From: an uncultured Chlamydiae bacterium
Lineage (GTDB): Bacteria > Chlamydiota > Chlamydiia > Chlamydiales > Rhabdochlamydiaceae
DNA length: 6,479 nt
Assembly: GCA_903867585.1 (NCBI GenBank)
Contig: CAIPRZ010000109.1
Location: 1-6,479, forward strand
Direction of reading: 5' to 3'
A program made the position numbers and the translations under genes. Every line of letters starts with the position of its first letter. Position 1 is the first letter of the stretch. The notes under the pieces are model-generated. The model ran no database searches. It worked only from the letters and a program-made list of their open reading frames with translations, and was not told where the DNA came from. Positions 6,469-6,479 of the stretch are shown in pieces.

Positions 6469-6473
6469 TTAGT

Positions 6474-6479
6474 ATGGGC
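6474..6479 (+). CDS. First two codons of a gene leaving the window
   Basis: ATG GGC (Met-Gly) follows a well-placed AAGGGG and a consensus extended -10 promoter. That combination makes a gene start likely, although only two codons are visible. Nothing can be said about the product. It is transcribed divergently from the porin-like gene, so the AT-rich spacer may serve both. Confidence 0.6.

Larger units (their letters stand above)
6272..6473. other. AT-rich divergent spacer between porin-like gene and right-edge gene
   Basis: This 202-bp stretch carries no credible reading frame or RNA gene that I can recognise. It is markedly more AT-rich than the genes around it, especially 6281-6400. It holds the promoter region of the minus-strand porin gene, three AT-only palindromes (6324-6339, 6347-6363, 6376-6397) and, at the right end, the extended -10 promoter and ribosome binding site of the next gene. 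Confidence 0.7.

Overview
The window reads as a compact, AT-rich chromosomal segment of a bacterium in the order Chlamydiales, most likely one of the environmental or 'chlamydia-like' families (Simkania, Rhabdochlamydia or Waddlia type) rather than Chlamydia itself. Two things suggest this. First, ftsY lies head-to-head with sucC-sucD, an adjacency I recall from chlamydial genomes. Second, the outer-membrane protein resembles the Legionella Lpg1974-type porins that are expanded in those families. The assignment is an inference from protein character and gene order; no search was run.

Layout: bases 1-297 (minus strand) hold the first 99 codons of ftsY, the SRP receptor, running off the left edge. 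An 83-bp divergent gap follows. Then comes a tightly packed plus-strand run of four genes: sucC (381-1553), sucD (1537-2421, real start a GTG well inside the open frame), an M50 site-2-type membrane metalloprotease with a helical-repeat tail (2418-3506), and dnaG primase (3503-5230). Consecutive genes overlap by 17, 4 and 4 bp, so this is almost certainly one transcription unit with translational coupling. A minus-strand porin-like gene (5231-6271) converges on dnaG with no base between the two stop codons. A 202-bp, very AT-rich divergent spacer with several AT-only palindromes follows. At the right edge a plus-strand gene begins (ATG at 6474) behind a clear extended -10 promoter and a good Shine-Dalgarno, but only two codons are visible.

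Functionally, SucC and SucD form succinyl-CoA synthetase of the TCA cycle. DnaG makes replication primers. The M50 protein would cut a membrane substrate that is not identifiable here. FtsY targets ribosomes to the membrane. The porin-like protein probably forms an outer-membrane channel. I see no mobile element, CRISPR array, tRNA or rRNA. The least conventional part is the M50/helical-repeat protease cotranscribed between a TCA-cycle enzyme and the replication primase. The rest is mostly ordinary core genome.
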